DNA from: Rothia mucilaginosa ATCC 25296
GTDB lineage: Bacteria > Actinomycetota > Actinomycetes > Actinomycetales > Micrococcaceae
Direction of reading: 5' to 3'
NCBI RefSeq assembly: GCF_000175615.1
Contig: NZ_ACVO01000009.1
Location: forward strand, 1 to 64,000
Length of the DNA: 64,000 nt
Both the position numbers and the translations under genes were made by a program. The notes beneath the pieces are model-generated. The model made no database searches. It was not told the DNA's origin and saw only the letters and a program-made list of their open reading frames with translations. Of the stretch, positions 25,802 through 33,615 are shown piece by piece; position 1 is the first letter of the stretch, and each line of letters begins with the position of its first letter.

Positions 25802-26326
25802 ATGGCACTTTACCTGGTAGAACTGACCCCCGCACAGCCGTCCAAGGACGAAGCAACCGCACTCATCGAGACCGTCAACTCGTCCCTGACCAACGGCGCC
25901 GAGCTCATCGAAACCCAGGTCTCCGCAGACCACAAGATCGTCTTCGTCATCGTCGAATCCGAGAACACCGCATTCGGCCCCGACCTCGCCGCAGCAATCG
26001 GTGAGCGCGCAGCCGTCGCAGGCCCCGACGCAGTCCGCCTGGTCGGCGCAGAGCTCGAAGACATCAAGAAGCTCAAGAAGGACGCAGACTACCTGGTTGA
26101 GTGGGACATCCCCGCAGAGATTACTATGGAACAGTACCTGACCCGCAAGAAGGCAAACGCCCCCAAGTACGCTGAAGTACCCGAGGTTTCCTTCCTGCGC
26201 ACCTACGTTCGCGAAGACACCGCAAAGTGCCTCTGCTTCTACGACGCACCCGACGAAGAAGCTGTTGTTCGCGCCCGTAAGGCCGTCAGCACCCCCATCG
26301 ACCGACTGTTCAAGCTGCACGCATAG
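25802..26326 (+). CDS. DUF4242-type protein
   Basis: The 174-residue product ends in a DUF4242 domain (about residues 120-174): PEVSFLRTYVREDTAKCLCFYDAPDEEAVVRARKAVSTPIDRLFKL (key pieces SFLRTYV, CFYDAPDEEAV, PIDRLFK). DUF4242 proteins are small ferredoxin-like folds; one Streptomyces member binds nickel. The N-terminal half looks like a second, divergent alpha/beta unit (MALYLVELTP, KIVFVIVES). GAGGAG lies six bases upstream of the ATG. The acyl-CoA-dehydrogenase-like gene follows after 30 bases, so the two likely form an operon and may act together. Confidence 0.72.
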   Translation: MALYLVELTPAQPSKDEATALIETVNSSLTNGAELIETQVSADHKIVFVIVESENTAFGPDLAAAIGERAAVAGPDAVRLVGAELEDIKKLKKDADYLVEWDIPAEITMEQYLTRKKANAPKYAEVPEVSFLRTYVREDTAKCLCFYDAPDEEAVVRARKAVSTPIDRLFKLHA

Positions 26327-26356
26327 ACGCGATGCTCCCCGCTTAGGAGAAACCCC

Positions 26357-27442
26357 ATGTCCGAGTTCACTCTCGAACCCCTCTACGATTACCCCCAGCG
26401 CGAGCAGGTGCTCGCACTCGCCCGAACCCACGCAGATGCTGTTGACCGCGGCGAGCGTTCCCCCTTCGAAAACCTGCGCGAAATCGCTAAGGACGGCCTG
26501 ATTACCCTGGGCCGCGACGGCGGCTCCCTGGTACCCCAGGTTTCGGTGGCTTTCGACCTTGCCACCGAGGACGCCTCCACGGCGTTCTCCCTGTGGGCTC
26601 ACCGCTCAACCATTGCGTTCTTTGACGCTGTGGGCCGCGAGCTGCCCGCCGGCCTGGCGGATGCGACCGTCAGCGGCACCACCGCCATGGCGGCAGCGTA
26701 CAAGGAGGCTTCGGGTCTGGCACCGATCAAGGTGGAGGGTACCTTCATTGAGGGCGGTCTGAAGCTGAACGGTTCCGTGTCGTGGGCGTCGAACCTGTAC
26801 CCGGGCGGCGTGATTGTGCTTCCGGTGGCGGTGCAGAACGCCCCGGAAAGCCACCCGAACCGCTACATTGTGACGGTCCGCCAGGACGTCGAGGGCCTGA
26901 GCGTTGACTACCACCGCAACCTGCTGGCGCTGAACGGCACCGAGTCCGGCACCTTGAAGTTTGAGGACGTTTTCGTTCCGAGCGAGGACATTCTGAGCGA
27001 CAATATTGAGGCTTTCCTGCACGATGTGACCGCGCCGTTCCTGCTGGTTCAGTCGTCGTTCTGCCTGGGTCTTGCCGCTGGTGCACTGCAGGAGGCTGCT
27101 AAGCACCTGGACGTCTCGCAGGGCGTGTTCCGCCCTGAGTTCCCGCTGATTCTGGCGGAGTACCAGAGCCTGCGTGAGGAACTGGTTCGCCTGGCTTCTG
27201 AGCCGGAGCGTGCTGAGCGTCGTGACCTGCTGAGCCTGCGCCTGGGTGTTTCGCACTTTGCAACTATTGCTACTCACTTTGAGCTGCAGGTTGTTGGAGG
27301 CGCCGGTTACATGGCTGATTCCCCGACTGCTCGTCGCCTGCGTGAGGCGTCGTTCCTGCCGGTTCAGTCCCCGACCGAGGGTCACCTGCGTTATGAGCTG
27401 GCGCGTTACGATCACCTGGAGAACCTGCGTGACGCTCTCTAA
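26357..27442 (+). CDS. acyl-CoA dehydrogenase-like flavoprotein
   Basis: The 361-residue protein has the acyl-CoA dehydrogenase fold in order: N-terminal helical domain, a beta middle domain (VEGTFIEGGLKLNGSVSWASN, near 124-144), and a C-terminal helical domain with VVGGAGYM (near 313-320). The usual catalytic Glu motif is not obvious, and the middle region with GGLKLNGSVSWASNL resembles the flavin monooxygenase branch (DszC, SfnB, NcnH). It may thus hydroxylate or desulfurise rather than desaturate acyl-CoA. It is 361 residues, a little short. AGGAG nine bases upstream. Co-transcription with the DUF4242 gene is likely. Confidence 0.75.
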   Translation: MSEFTLEPLYDYPQREQVLALARTHADAVDRGERSPFENLREIAKDGLITLGRDGGSLVPQVSVAFDLATEDASTAFSLWAHRSTIAFFDAVGRELPAGLADATVSGTTAMAAAYKEASGLAPIKVEGTFIEGGLKLNGSVSWASNLYPGGVIVLPVAVQNAPESHPNRYIVTVRQDVEGLSVDYHRNLLALNGTESGTLKFEDVFVPSEDILSDNIEAFLHDVTAPFLLVQSSFCLGLAAGALQEAAKHLDVSQGVFRPEFPLILAEYQSLREELVRLASEPERAERRDLLSLRLGVSHFATIATHFELQVVGGAGYMADSPTARRLREASFLPVQSPTEGHLRYELARYDHLENLRDAL

Positions 27443-27483
27443 GCTACTGAGCTGTATGTAGCGAGTGTTTTTATTCGCTCTTT

Positions 27484-27533
27484 GCATCAATACCCCGTAT
27501 ATGCCTTGAACCGCATATACGGGGTATTGATGC
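27484..27533 (+). terminator. long-stem terminator
   Basis: Perfect 21-bp arms beginning GCATCAATACCCCG and ending CGGGGTATTGATGC, 8-base loop, then TTTC, 42 bases after the flavoprotein stop. Confidence 0.8.
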
Positions 27534-27698
27534 TTTCTGGGCTATATAACGGGATACAGAGCCCACGATAAGAGAATATATGCCCCGCTCAACGTATCCC
27601 TGCTCATATTTACACCCGTTTAGCTGAGACCTAAACCCATATGCGCGTAGAATTATGTGGAATTTTATACACCACCACATTCACCTCAGGAGCTCCCT

Positions 27699-29033
27699 TT
27701 GAGCATCTCTAAGCTTCTCGGCTTTGACTGGTCGATCCACGGCGACGGCCGCAGCATCAAGCCCGGTTCCTTTGTTGCCCCGAACGAGCGCCTCGCATGG
27801 CCGATTACCATCGGCATCGGCGCGCAGCACGTGGTCGCAATGTTCGGTGCAACCTTCCTCGTGCCGATCATTACCGGATTCCCGCCGGCAACCACCCTGT
27901 TCTTCTCGGGTATCGGCACGATCCTGTTCCTGCTGATTACCCGCGGACGCGTCCCCTCCTACCTGGGCTCCTCCTTCGCGTTCATTGCGCCCCTGGCGGC
28001 TGCCATGAACTCGCACGGCCCCGCTGGTGCCCTCGGCGGCATCGTCATGGCGGGTGTGGCGCTGTTCCTGGTCGGTCTGATTGTTCAGTTCGCTGGCACC
28101 GGCTGGCTGACCAAGCTCATGCCCCCGGTCGTAACCGGTTCGATTGTGGCGCTGATTGGCTTCAACCTGGCGAAGAGCGCTAAGGACAACTTCATGGTGG
28201 CACCGGTAACCGCGCTGGTGACCCTGTGCTCCATCATCCTGATTTCGGTCCTGTTCAAGGGCATCATTGGTCGCCTGTCCATTCTGCTGGGTGTGGGTAT
28301 CGGCTACATCACCGCCGTGATTCGCGGCGAGGTGGACTTCTCCAAGATTGACAAGGCAGTTGAGACTCAGGGCATCGTTGGTCTGCCGCAGTTCCAGACC
28401 CCCGAGTTCCACTGGGAGCTCGCCGGCCTGTTCATCCCCGTGATTCTGGTGCTGGTAGCTGAGAACATCGGCCACGTGAAGTCTGTTGCGCTGATGAGCG
28501 GCAAGAACCTGGACGACTACTCGGGTCGTGCCCTCATGGCGGACGGCCTGGCAACCACCATCGCCGGTTTCGGCGGCGGTTCGGGTACCACCACCTACGC
28601 TGAGAACATCGGCGTTATGGCTGCGACCAAGGTGTACTCCACCGCGGCGTACTGGGTGGCGGCTATCTTCGCAATTGCGCTGTCCATGTTCCCCGCATTT
28701 GGTGCGGCAATTGCGACCGTTCCCGCGGGTGTTCTGGGCGGTGCCGCAACCGTGCTGTACGGCATGATTGGTATGCTCGGTGCACGTATTTGGAGCGAGA
28801 ACCGCGTGAACTTCTCGAACCAGATCAACCTGACCACCGCCGCTGTGGCGCTGATCGTGGGTATTGCGGACTACACCTGGACCTTCGGTGAGCTGTCCTT
28901 CGCCGGTATTGCACTGGGTACCGCAGCAACCCTGATTATCTTCCACCTGATGACCTTCATTGCGAAGTACACGAAGGCTGCTGGCGACCCGCTGGAGCCC
29001 TTCGATCCTGAGAAGAGCACTGAGGGACACTAG
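27699..29033 (+). CDS. NCS2 uracil/xanthine permease
   Basis: The 444-residue protein is a nucleobase-cation symporter 2 member: GIGAQHVVAMFGATFLVP near 36-53 (QH motif), SSFAFIAPL near 87-95, and the signature VLVAENIGHVKSV near 249-261 plus GGSGTTTYAENIGVMAATK near 293-311 (key piece TTYAENIG). The Glu in AENIGH fits the uracil/uric acid branch. I start it at the TTG at 27699 because CAGGAG lies five to six bases upstream; a GTG 14 codons earlier lacks a signal. No pyrimidine gene adjoins it; pyrE is 6 kb away. Confidence 0.88.
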   Translation: MSISKLLGFDWSIHGDGRSIKPGSFVAPNERLAWPITIGIGAQHVVAMFGATFLVPIITGFPPATTLFFSGIGTILFLLITRGRVPSYLGSSFAFIAPLAAAMNSHGPAGALGGIVMAGVALFLVGLIVQFAGTGWLTKLMPPVVTGSIVALIGFNLAKSAKDNFMVAPVTALVTLCSIILISVLFKGIIGRLSILLGVGIGYITAVIRGEVDFSKIDKAVETQGIVGLPQFQTPEFHWELAGLFIPVILVLVAENIGHVKSVALMSGKNLDDYSGRALMADGLATTIAGFGGGSGTTTYAENIGVMAATKVYSTAAYWVAAIFAIALSMFPAFGAAIATVPAGVLGGAATVLYGMIGMLGARIWSENRVNFSNQINLTTAAVALIVGIADYTWTFGELSFAGIALGTAATLIIFHLMTFIAKYTKAAGDPLEPFDPEKSTEGH

Positions 29034-29090
29034 AGTTCCATACGCTTACGCCCGTTGGGAGTAGTGACCCTGAGGCGTAAGCTGTAGAAA

Positions 29091-29126
29091 AGCGGCCCGG
29101 ATGGATTGGATTCCATCCGGGCCGCT
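29091..29126. terminator. bidirectional terminator
   Basis: Perfect 15-bp arms AGCGGCCCGGATGGA and TCCATCCGGGCCGCT, flanked by AAA on the left and TTT on the right, between the converging uracil permease and AlbA_2 genes. Confidence 0.9.
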
Positions 29127-29150
29127 TTTGCATGTTAGCCCGATATTCGG

Positions 29151-30668
29151 TTAGGCCAGGCGGTATGTCGTATTGCGGTTACCTCGACCACCTTCACGCA
29201 CAATCACGCCCTCTTGAAGGAGCTTCGTGAGGACGTACCGGACCTGCGGCTTCTGCAGCTCAGCAAAAGGCCCAGGAAGAACACCCATGATGTCCTCGAT
29301 ACCGGCGGGGTGGCGTAGCGAGCGCAGAGCCAGGAGCACCGCCTCCTGACGGTTACCAGGAACCGTAGATGACGATTGGCGCGGGTCTACTTCCGACTTC
29401 TGCTGCGGTGAACCAACATCGGCGGCACGAGCACCATCCAGAGGCTCCCTGCTGATAATCGCGGTAAAACGAATGACCCCATCAACGAATTGGATGGGTT
29501 TCAGCCCTGCCTGACGCACCGCCTCCTGAGCAGTGTAGATGCCACTACCCTCACCTTCGATGACTCGGTATCCGTCGTCGGGGGTTGTTACATGCGTGCA
29601 GACATCATACAGGCGGTCATTCACGCGGGAGCGTTCGCCGTACTCTTGCAGGCGCTGGAGAGTGATTCCGTATAGACCGCCGGGGTTCTCTACAGAGATT
29701 CGGTCAGGGAAAATCCTGACGCGCACCTCTTCGGTATCTGCTTTGGGGTTGAGGCTGCGGTGTACGAGTGCATTCGACAGGATCTCGCGAAGGGCAATAT
29801 CGGGTACTTCCTGCCCGTTGATGAGGTGCCCGTTGGACAGTTCGACAACCGGGTGTGCCAGGTTCCGCTTGACCCATGCCAGAGTCTCTTCGAGCATAGC
29901 GGGGATGGGGCCGTCCGCCTCAAACTTGTCGAGGTTGCGGGCTTTACCGCTTGGGTCGATGACGACTCCGGTGACTTTGAGCGAGGGCCTGAACTCCTGA
30001 GGGTAAGAACCCAAAGCGTACAGGCCTGCAAGGGAAAGGTTGTCTGTTCCGAGGGCAATAATTCCCTTACGGCGGAGCACCTCTTCATCGGAGCTTCCGG
30101 CAAGGCGGCGCGATTTAGCACGGACGTCTCGCAGATAAGCAGTTTTGAGGCCTTCATCCAGGTCAGCCAGGGAGGTGTATTCTACCGGCTCCTCATCGAA
30201 TCCGGTGCGTGTCCGCTGAGCCATCATCAGGTCAGTTTCGTGGCGGCTCATTTCGTGGTCACCGTCACCGGAACGCACGTACGCTTTACCCCGAATGTAG
30301 GCGGGGCGTTCATGGAGAGGTAGAGGAGGGATTGTGGCAACAAAGATTTTGGCGCCTTCGTAAAGGATAGTGCCGGATTCCATGGTGTTCGGCGGCTTGA
30401 GGCCATTACGGAGCTTGTTGCCCAGGGACTGCTCTAAGGCCGCCGGGTTGTATACGCCTACAGGTGCAAAGTCATTATTCTCATCGAGGCCGCAGATAAT
30501 GATGCCGCCCGTGGAACTGTTGGAGAAGCTACTCAGGGTTGCGTCTAGGCTTTTCGGGTAGCCTCCGTGGGCTTTTTTAACCTCAATAAACTGCGTATCG
30601 CTACCGTGAGTACGCAGTAGTTTGATGGTTTCAGTAAGCCATTCGGAGGTCCATTCCACGTTGTTCAT
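29151..30668 (-). CDS. AlbA_2/HATPase-type ATP-binding regulator
   Basis: The 505-residue protein has three parts: an N-terminal Schlafen AlbA_2 DNA-binding domain (TQFIEVKKAHGGYPKSLDATLSSFSNSSTGGIIICGLDE, about 26-64; key EVKKAHGG and GGIIICGLDE), a middle HATPase-like region (about 240-360) with ALREILSNALVHRSL, PDRISVENPGGL and the GEGSGIYTA loop, and a C-terminal winged helix (about 435-505, AVLLALRSLRHPAGIEDI...TKLLQEGVIVREGG). This layout is shared by predicted ATP-dependent transcription regulators of defence or stress islands. The ATG follows TAAAAT by seven bases with no ribosome-binding site, so the mRNA is probably leaderless. An array of GTCTAGAC sites overlaps and extends upstream of the promoter, suggesting it represses itself. 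Confidence 0.8.
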   Translation of the reverse strand: MNNVEWTSEWLTETIKLLRTHGSDTQFIEVKKAHGGYPKSLDATLSSFSNSSTGGIIICGLDENNDFAPVGVYNPAALEQSLGNKLRNGLKPPNTMESGTILYEGAKIFVATIPPLPLHERPAYIRGKAYVRSGDGDHEMSRHETDLMMAQRTRTGFDEEPVEYTSLADLDEGLKTAYLRDVRAKSRRLAGSSDEEVLRRKGIIALGTDNLSLAGLYALGSYPQEFRPSLKVTGVVIDPSGKARNLDKFEADGPIPAMLEETLAWVKRNLAHPVVELSNGHLINGQEVPDIALREILSNALVHRSLNPKADTEEVRVRIFPDRISVENPGGLYGITLQRLQEYGERSRVNDRLYDVCTHVTTPDDGYRVIEGEGSGIYTAQEAVRQAGLKPIQFVDGVIRFTAIISREPLDGARAADVGSPQQKSEVDPRQSSSTVPGNRQEAVLLALRSLRHPAGIEDIMGVLPGPFAELQKPQVRYVLTKLLQEGVIVREGGRGNRNTTYRLA

Positions 30669-30675
30669 ACAAAAA

Positions 30676-30704
30676 ATTTTAGTCTAGACACAAATCAGAT
30701 GTAA
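30676..30704 (-). promoter_or_regulatory. promoter of AlbA_2 regulator, leaderless
   Basis: Minus strand TTTACA at about 30704-30699, 17-18-base spacer and TAAAAT at 30681-30676, ending seven bases before the ATG. One GTCTAGAC site (30682-30689) occupies the spacer next to the -10 box. Confidence 0.55.
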
Positions 30705-30805
30705 ATCAGACACAAAAATTTGAGTCTAGACAATTAAATTTTTATGTCTAGACTCAAATTTTTTATGTGTAGACATAAAAGTTTATGTCTGAGTTATGTC
30801 TGCGG
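30682..30805. repeat. phased GTCTAGAC operator array
   Basis: Perfect GTCTAGAC palindromes at 30682, 30724 and 30746, GTGTAGAC at 30767, and degenerate GTCTGAG/GTCTGCG at 30787 and 30798. Spacing is 42, 22, 21 and 20 bases, that is multiples of about two helical turns. Sites two and three are inside a perfect 19-bp inverted repeat (30714-30732 and 30745-30763, arms AAAAATTTGAGTCTAGACA and complement). Confidence 0.75.
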
Positions 30806-30848
30806 AGGCTCACCTAGCCGCTAGTGCTGGATAGCTAGTGCTAGGCGG

Positions 30849-31661
30849 CTAGGACCGTTCGGCGAGCATCGCCTCAATCGTCTGCGCCACACCGTCCTCA
30901 TGGAAGGGCGGGCAAGTGCGCCCCACCTTCGCAATGAGCGCCGGCTGCCCCGAGGCCATGGCGAAGCCCTCCCCCGCCCAGCAAAGCATCTCAGCGTCAT
31001 TCGGCATGTCACCAAACGCCATCACCTCGTGCGCCTCAATGCCGTGGCGTGCCGCGAACTTCTCCAAAATCCGCCCCTTATTCACGGTCTTAGAGCCCAT
31101 CTCGACGAGCGGCTCACCGACCACACCGCGGGTCACCGACACCAGCGAACCTACCGCCTGATGCACGCGTGCCTGCAGAATATCCGGGTCCATGCCGGGC
31201 ACACGAATCAGGTACTTGATGACCGGGGTTGAACCAATACGTTCGAGCGCCTCGGCGATTTTCGCCTCCACCACGCGGGCGCCCTCAAGCACCTCACCGC
31301 CCTCGTGCGGGCCCTGAATGTAGACGGTATCTACGGTTTCAAGAGTGTAGGTGGCGTCGGGAAACATGGGCTCCAGCAACTCGTGAGTACGGGCAATCAC
31401 CGCGGGATCAGCACCGTTGACTTCTTCCACCTCGTTCGCACCCAGGTGGTACACCACGGCACCGTTGGAACAGATGGCGTAGGAGTCGAAGTCGGTCTGC
31501 TCGCGCAGGGGCGTGAGCCAGCGGCTCGGGCGGCCGGTGACGAAGACGATATCGATCCCGGCGGCGCGGGCGGCCTCAAGGGCGCGCAAGGTCCGCGGAC
31601 GGAATCGGAAGTCGTGCCCGATGAGGGTGCCGTCCAGGTCGCTGGCGATGAGTTTAATCAT
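30849..31661 (-). CDS. HAD-superfamily hydrolase (Cof-type)
   Basis: The 270-residue protein has HAD motifs: IASDLDGTLIG (motif I, residues 5-15), FVTGRPSRW (motif II, about 40-48), a lysine in the RILEKFAARHG region (motif III) and VMAFGDMPNDAEML (motif IV, about 210-223). The large cap between motifs II and III is of the Cof type. Such enzymes dephosphorylate sugar phosphates, nucleotides or cofactors; the substrate is unknown. GAAGG ten bases upstream supports the ATG. It forms a same-strand run with the PEBP and PfkB genes but gaps of about 80-100 bases separate them. Confidence 0.87.
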   Translation of the reverse strand: MIKLIASDLDGTLIGHDFRFRPRTLRALEAARAAGIDIVFVTGRPSRWLTPLREQTDFDSYAICSNGAVVYHLGANEVEEVNGADPAVIARTHELLEPMFPDATYTLETVDTVYIQGPHEGGEVLEGARVVEAKIAEALERIGSTPVIKYLIRVPGMDPDILQARVHQAVGSLVSVTRGVVGEPLVEMGSKTVNKGRILEKFAARHGIEAHEVMAFGDMPNDAEMLCWAGEGFAMASGQPALIAKVGRTCPPFHEDGVAQTIEAMLAERS

Positions 31662-31763
31662 GCAGATATGCCTTCAGTGGTGGGGTGTATCGGTGCTGGT
31701 TAGGGTGCAGGGCTGGTCAAGGCGCGGGACTCGTTAGACTGGTGAGACTGTGCCGCCGTGCCG

Positions 31764-32309
31764 CTATGCCGCCGGTTCCGCGTAGGTGACGGTCAGGAAC
31801 GCACGACCCAAACCGTGGCCGAGCAGGTTAAAGTTCACGACGGCGGGGCTGGCGTTCTCGTCAATGTCGAGCTTCTCCACATCCACGGCGGTGACGCAGA
31901 AGATGTAGCGGTGCGGGCCGTGACCAGCCGGAGGGGCAGCACCCAGGAAGCCCGCCACACCGGCGTCGTTGCGGTGCGTCAGGGCGCCGGCGGGTGCATC
32001 CGCGCCAGTGTCAAAGCTGGTCACGTTGGCGGGAATGTTGGAGACAGTCCAGTGCCAGAAGCCGCTGGGGACCGGCGCATCCGGGTCGAAGCAGGTCAGC
32101 ACGAATGACTTGGTGCCCTCGGGGAATCCGCTCCAGGACAGCTGCGGGGAGCGGTCCTGACCGCCCGCCACGCCGAAGAGGGCGGAGCGCATCCATTCGG
32201 GGGCGGTGCCGCCGTCCTGAATGTCGGTGGAGGTCAGGGTGAATTCAGGCAGTTCGGGCAGGCCCGCGTAGGGTTCGCGGGGCAGGGGTGCGGTGCCGAT
32301 GTTGGTCAT
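31764..32309 (-). CDS. YbhB/YbcL-family PEBP-like protein
   Basis: The 181-residue protein belongs to the Raf-kinase-inhibitor-like (PEBP) family: FTLTSTDIQDGG, PQLSWSGFPEGTKSFVLTCFDPDAPVPSGFWHWTVSNIPAN (key DPDAPVPSGFWHW near 93-105) and GPHRYIFCVTAVD. It lines an anion- or phosphate-binding pocket in the family; the bacterial role is unsettled. No signal peptide is present, so it is cytoplasmic. GAGGAG five bases upstream marks the start. The gene sits between the HAD and PfkB genes on the same strand. Confidence 0.87.
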   Translation of the reverse strand: MTNIGTAPLPREPYAGLPELPEFTLTSTDIQDGGTAPEWMRSALFGVAGGQDRSPQLSWSGFPEGTKSFVLTCFDPDAPVPSGFWHWTVSNIPANVTSFDTGADAPAGALTHRNDAGVAGFLGAAPPAGHGPHRYIFCVTAVDVEKLDIDENASPAVVNFNLLGHGLGRAFLTVTYAEPAA

Positions 32310-32392
32310 GGTGCTCCTCAGCGTTGGGGTGCGGGTGGATATGGCGACGCCGGCGGACAGAGTGAGCTATCCGCCGGCGAGGCGTAGATTAT

Positions 32393-33328
32393 TTAGCCGT
32401 TGAGTACGGCGTCAAGTTCTTCGCGGGTGGGCGGGTTAGCGCCCGCGCGGGAGACGGTGATGCCGGCTGCGATTGCGGAGAAACGCAGTAGGTCGGCGAT
32501 GTCTTCGGCGGTCAGTGCGGCGACCTTGGCGCGCGCCTCAGCGCCGGCGATACCGCGGTCGAGCAGGCCCGCGATGAGTGCCGCCATGAGGGAGTCGCCG
32601 GCACCGACGGTGTCCGCAACCTCAACGCGGTGTGCGGGCTGGCTGACGCCCTCGGGGTACTTCTTGGTGAAGGCGATGGGGCCGTCCTCGCCGCGAGTGA
32701 TGACCATCAGCTCGGCGCCGAGGTCAAGCCACGCGCGTGCGGTGTCGTCGAGGGAGCGGTCGGGGTAGAGCCACTGCAGATCCTCGTCAGATGCCTTCAC
32801 GACGGTGGAGAGGGACACGAACTTTTCCGCCCATGCGCGGCCCTCGTCGACGTTGTGGATGAGGGTGGGGCGGCAGTTCGGGTCGTAGCTGAGCAGGGCA
32901 CTGTCGCGGGCCGCTTCGAAGGCTGCTGCGACCACGTGCGCGCCGGGTTCGAGCATGGCAGCGATGGAGCCGGTGTGCACTGCGTCGGAGGTGCGTGCCA
33001 GTTCGGTGAGCTTCTCGGCGACGGAGTCGAGGGACCAGGTGATGTCGAATTCGTACTCTGCTGCGCCGTCGGCACCGATGGTTGCCTGGGCGACGGAGGT
33101 GCGTTCAGCACTGTGTTCGAAGGGCAGGGTCACCTGGGATGCTTCCAGGTGCGCGTCAATGCTCTTGCCGTAGGCGTCGGGGCCGTAGTGGCCGACGAAG
33201 TTGGTGGGGTGGCCGAGGCGGCGTGCGCCGACGGCTACGTTCATGGGCGATCCGCCGGGGTAGGCGCGGGTTTCTCCGTCGTGCTGGTGGACGACGTCTA
33301 CGAGTGCTTCACCGATTACAGTCAACAT
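32393..33328 (-). CDS. PfkB-family carbohydrate kinase
   Basis: The 311-residue protein is a ribokinase/PfkB family sugar kinase: TVIGEALVDVV (2-12), YPGGSPMNVAVGARRLG (about 23-39, the family signature 1), LITRGEDGPI (about 205) and DTVGAGDSLMAALIAG (about 239-254, signature 2 with the catalytic Asp). It probably phosphorylates fructose or a related sugar. I start it at the ATG at 33328: TAGAAT ends seven bases upstream with no Shine-Dalgarno sequence, so the ATG 18 bases further upstream would lie in the promoter. Sugar specificity cannot be judged from the sequence. Confidence 0.85.
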   Translation of the reverse strand: MLTVIGEALVDVVHQHDGETRAYPGGSPMNVAVGARRLGHPTNFVGHYGPDAYGKSIDAHLEASQVTLPFEHSAERTSVAQATIGADGAAEYEFDITWSLDSVAEKLTELARTSDAVHTGSIAAMLEPGAHVVAAAFEAARDSALLSYDPNCRPTLIHNVDEGRAWAEKFVSLSTVVKASDEDLQWLYPDRSLDDTARAWLDLGAELMVITRGEDGPIAFTKKYPEGVSQPAHRVEVADTVGAGDSLMAALIAGLLDRGIAGAEARAKVAALTAEDIADLLRFSAIAAGITVSRAGANPPTREELDAVLNG

Positions 33329-33335
33329 GGTTTCA

Positions 33336-33341
33336 ATTCTA
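33336..33341 (-). promoter_or_regulatory. -10 box of leaderless PfkB kinase transcript
   Basis: On the minus strand TAGAAT, seven bases, then ATG at 33328. The -35 region is weak. Confidence 0.5.
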
Positions 33342-33615
33342 CTCATGTTTTCCGGGTCGTGACGTGTGTTTTTGTGGGTATTTAAAGTGGTTTTGCTTTC
33401 CCTTTTGAGGGCTTATGTTGGCTTGCCGTGTGGGTTCACAAACTGCCTTCTGCCTCTTCTGACTTTTAGCCTCAATATCGCTAATTTTGAGGCTCTGAAG
33501 GGGTCCGCACGGGTTAGACTTAAACCGACGCCGGGTCTTAACGCCCGGCACGGTATTGACGCGACAGCATCGTCGCGCCTACCCTCCAACGACGAAGTTA
33601 GGAAGAAGGTCATAC

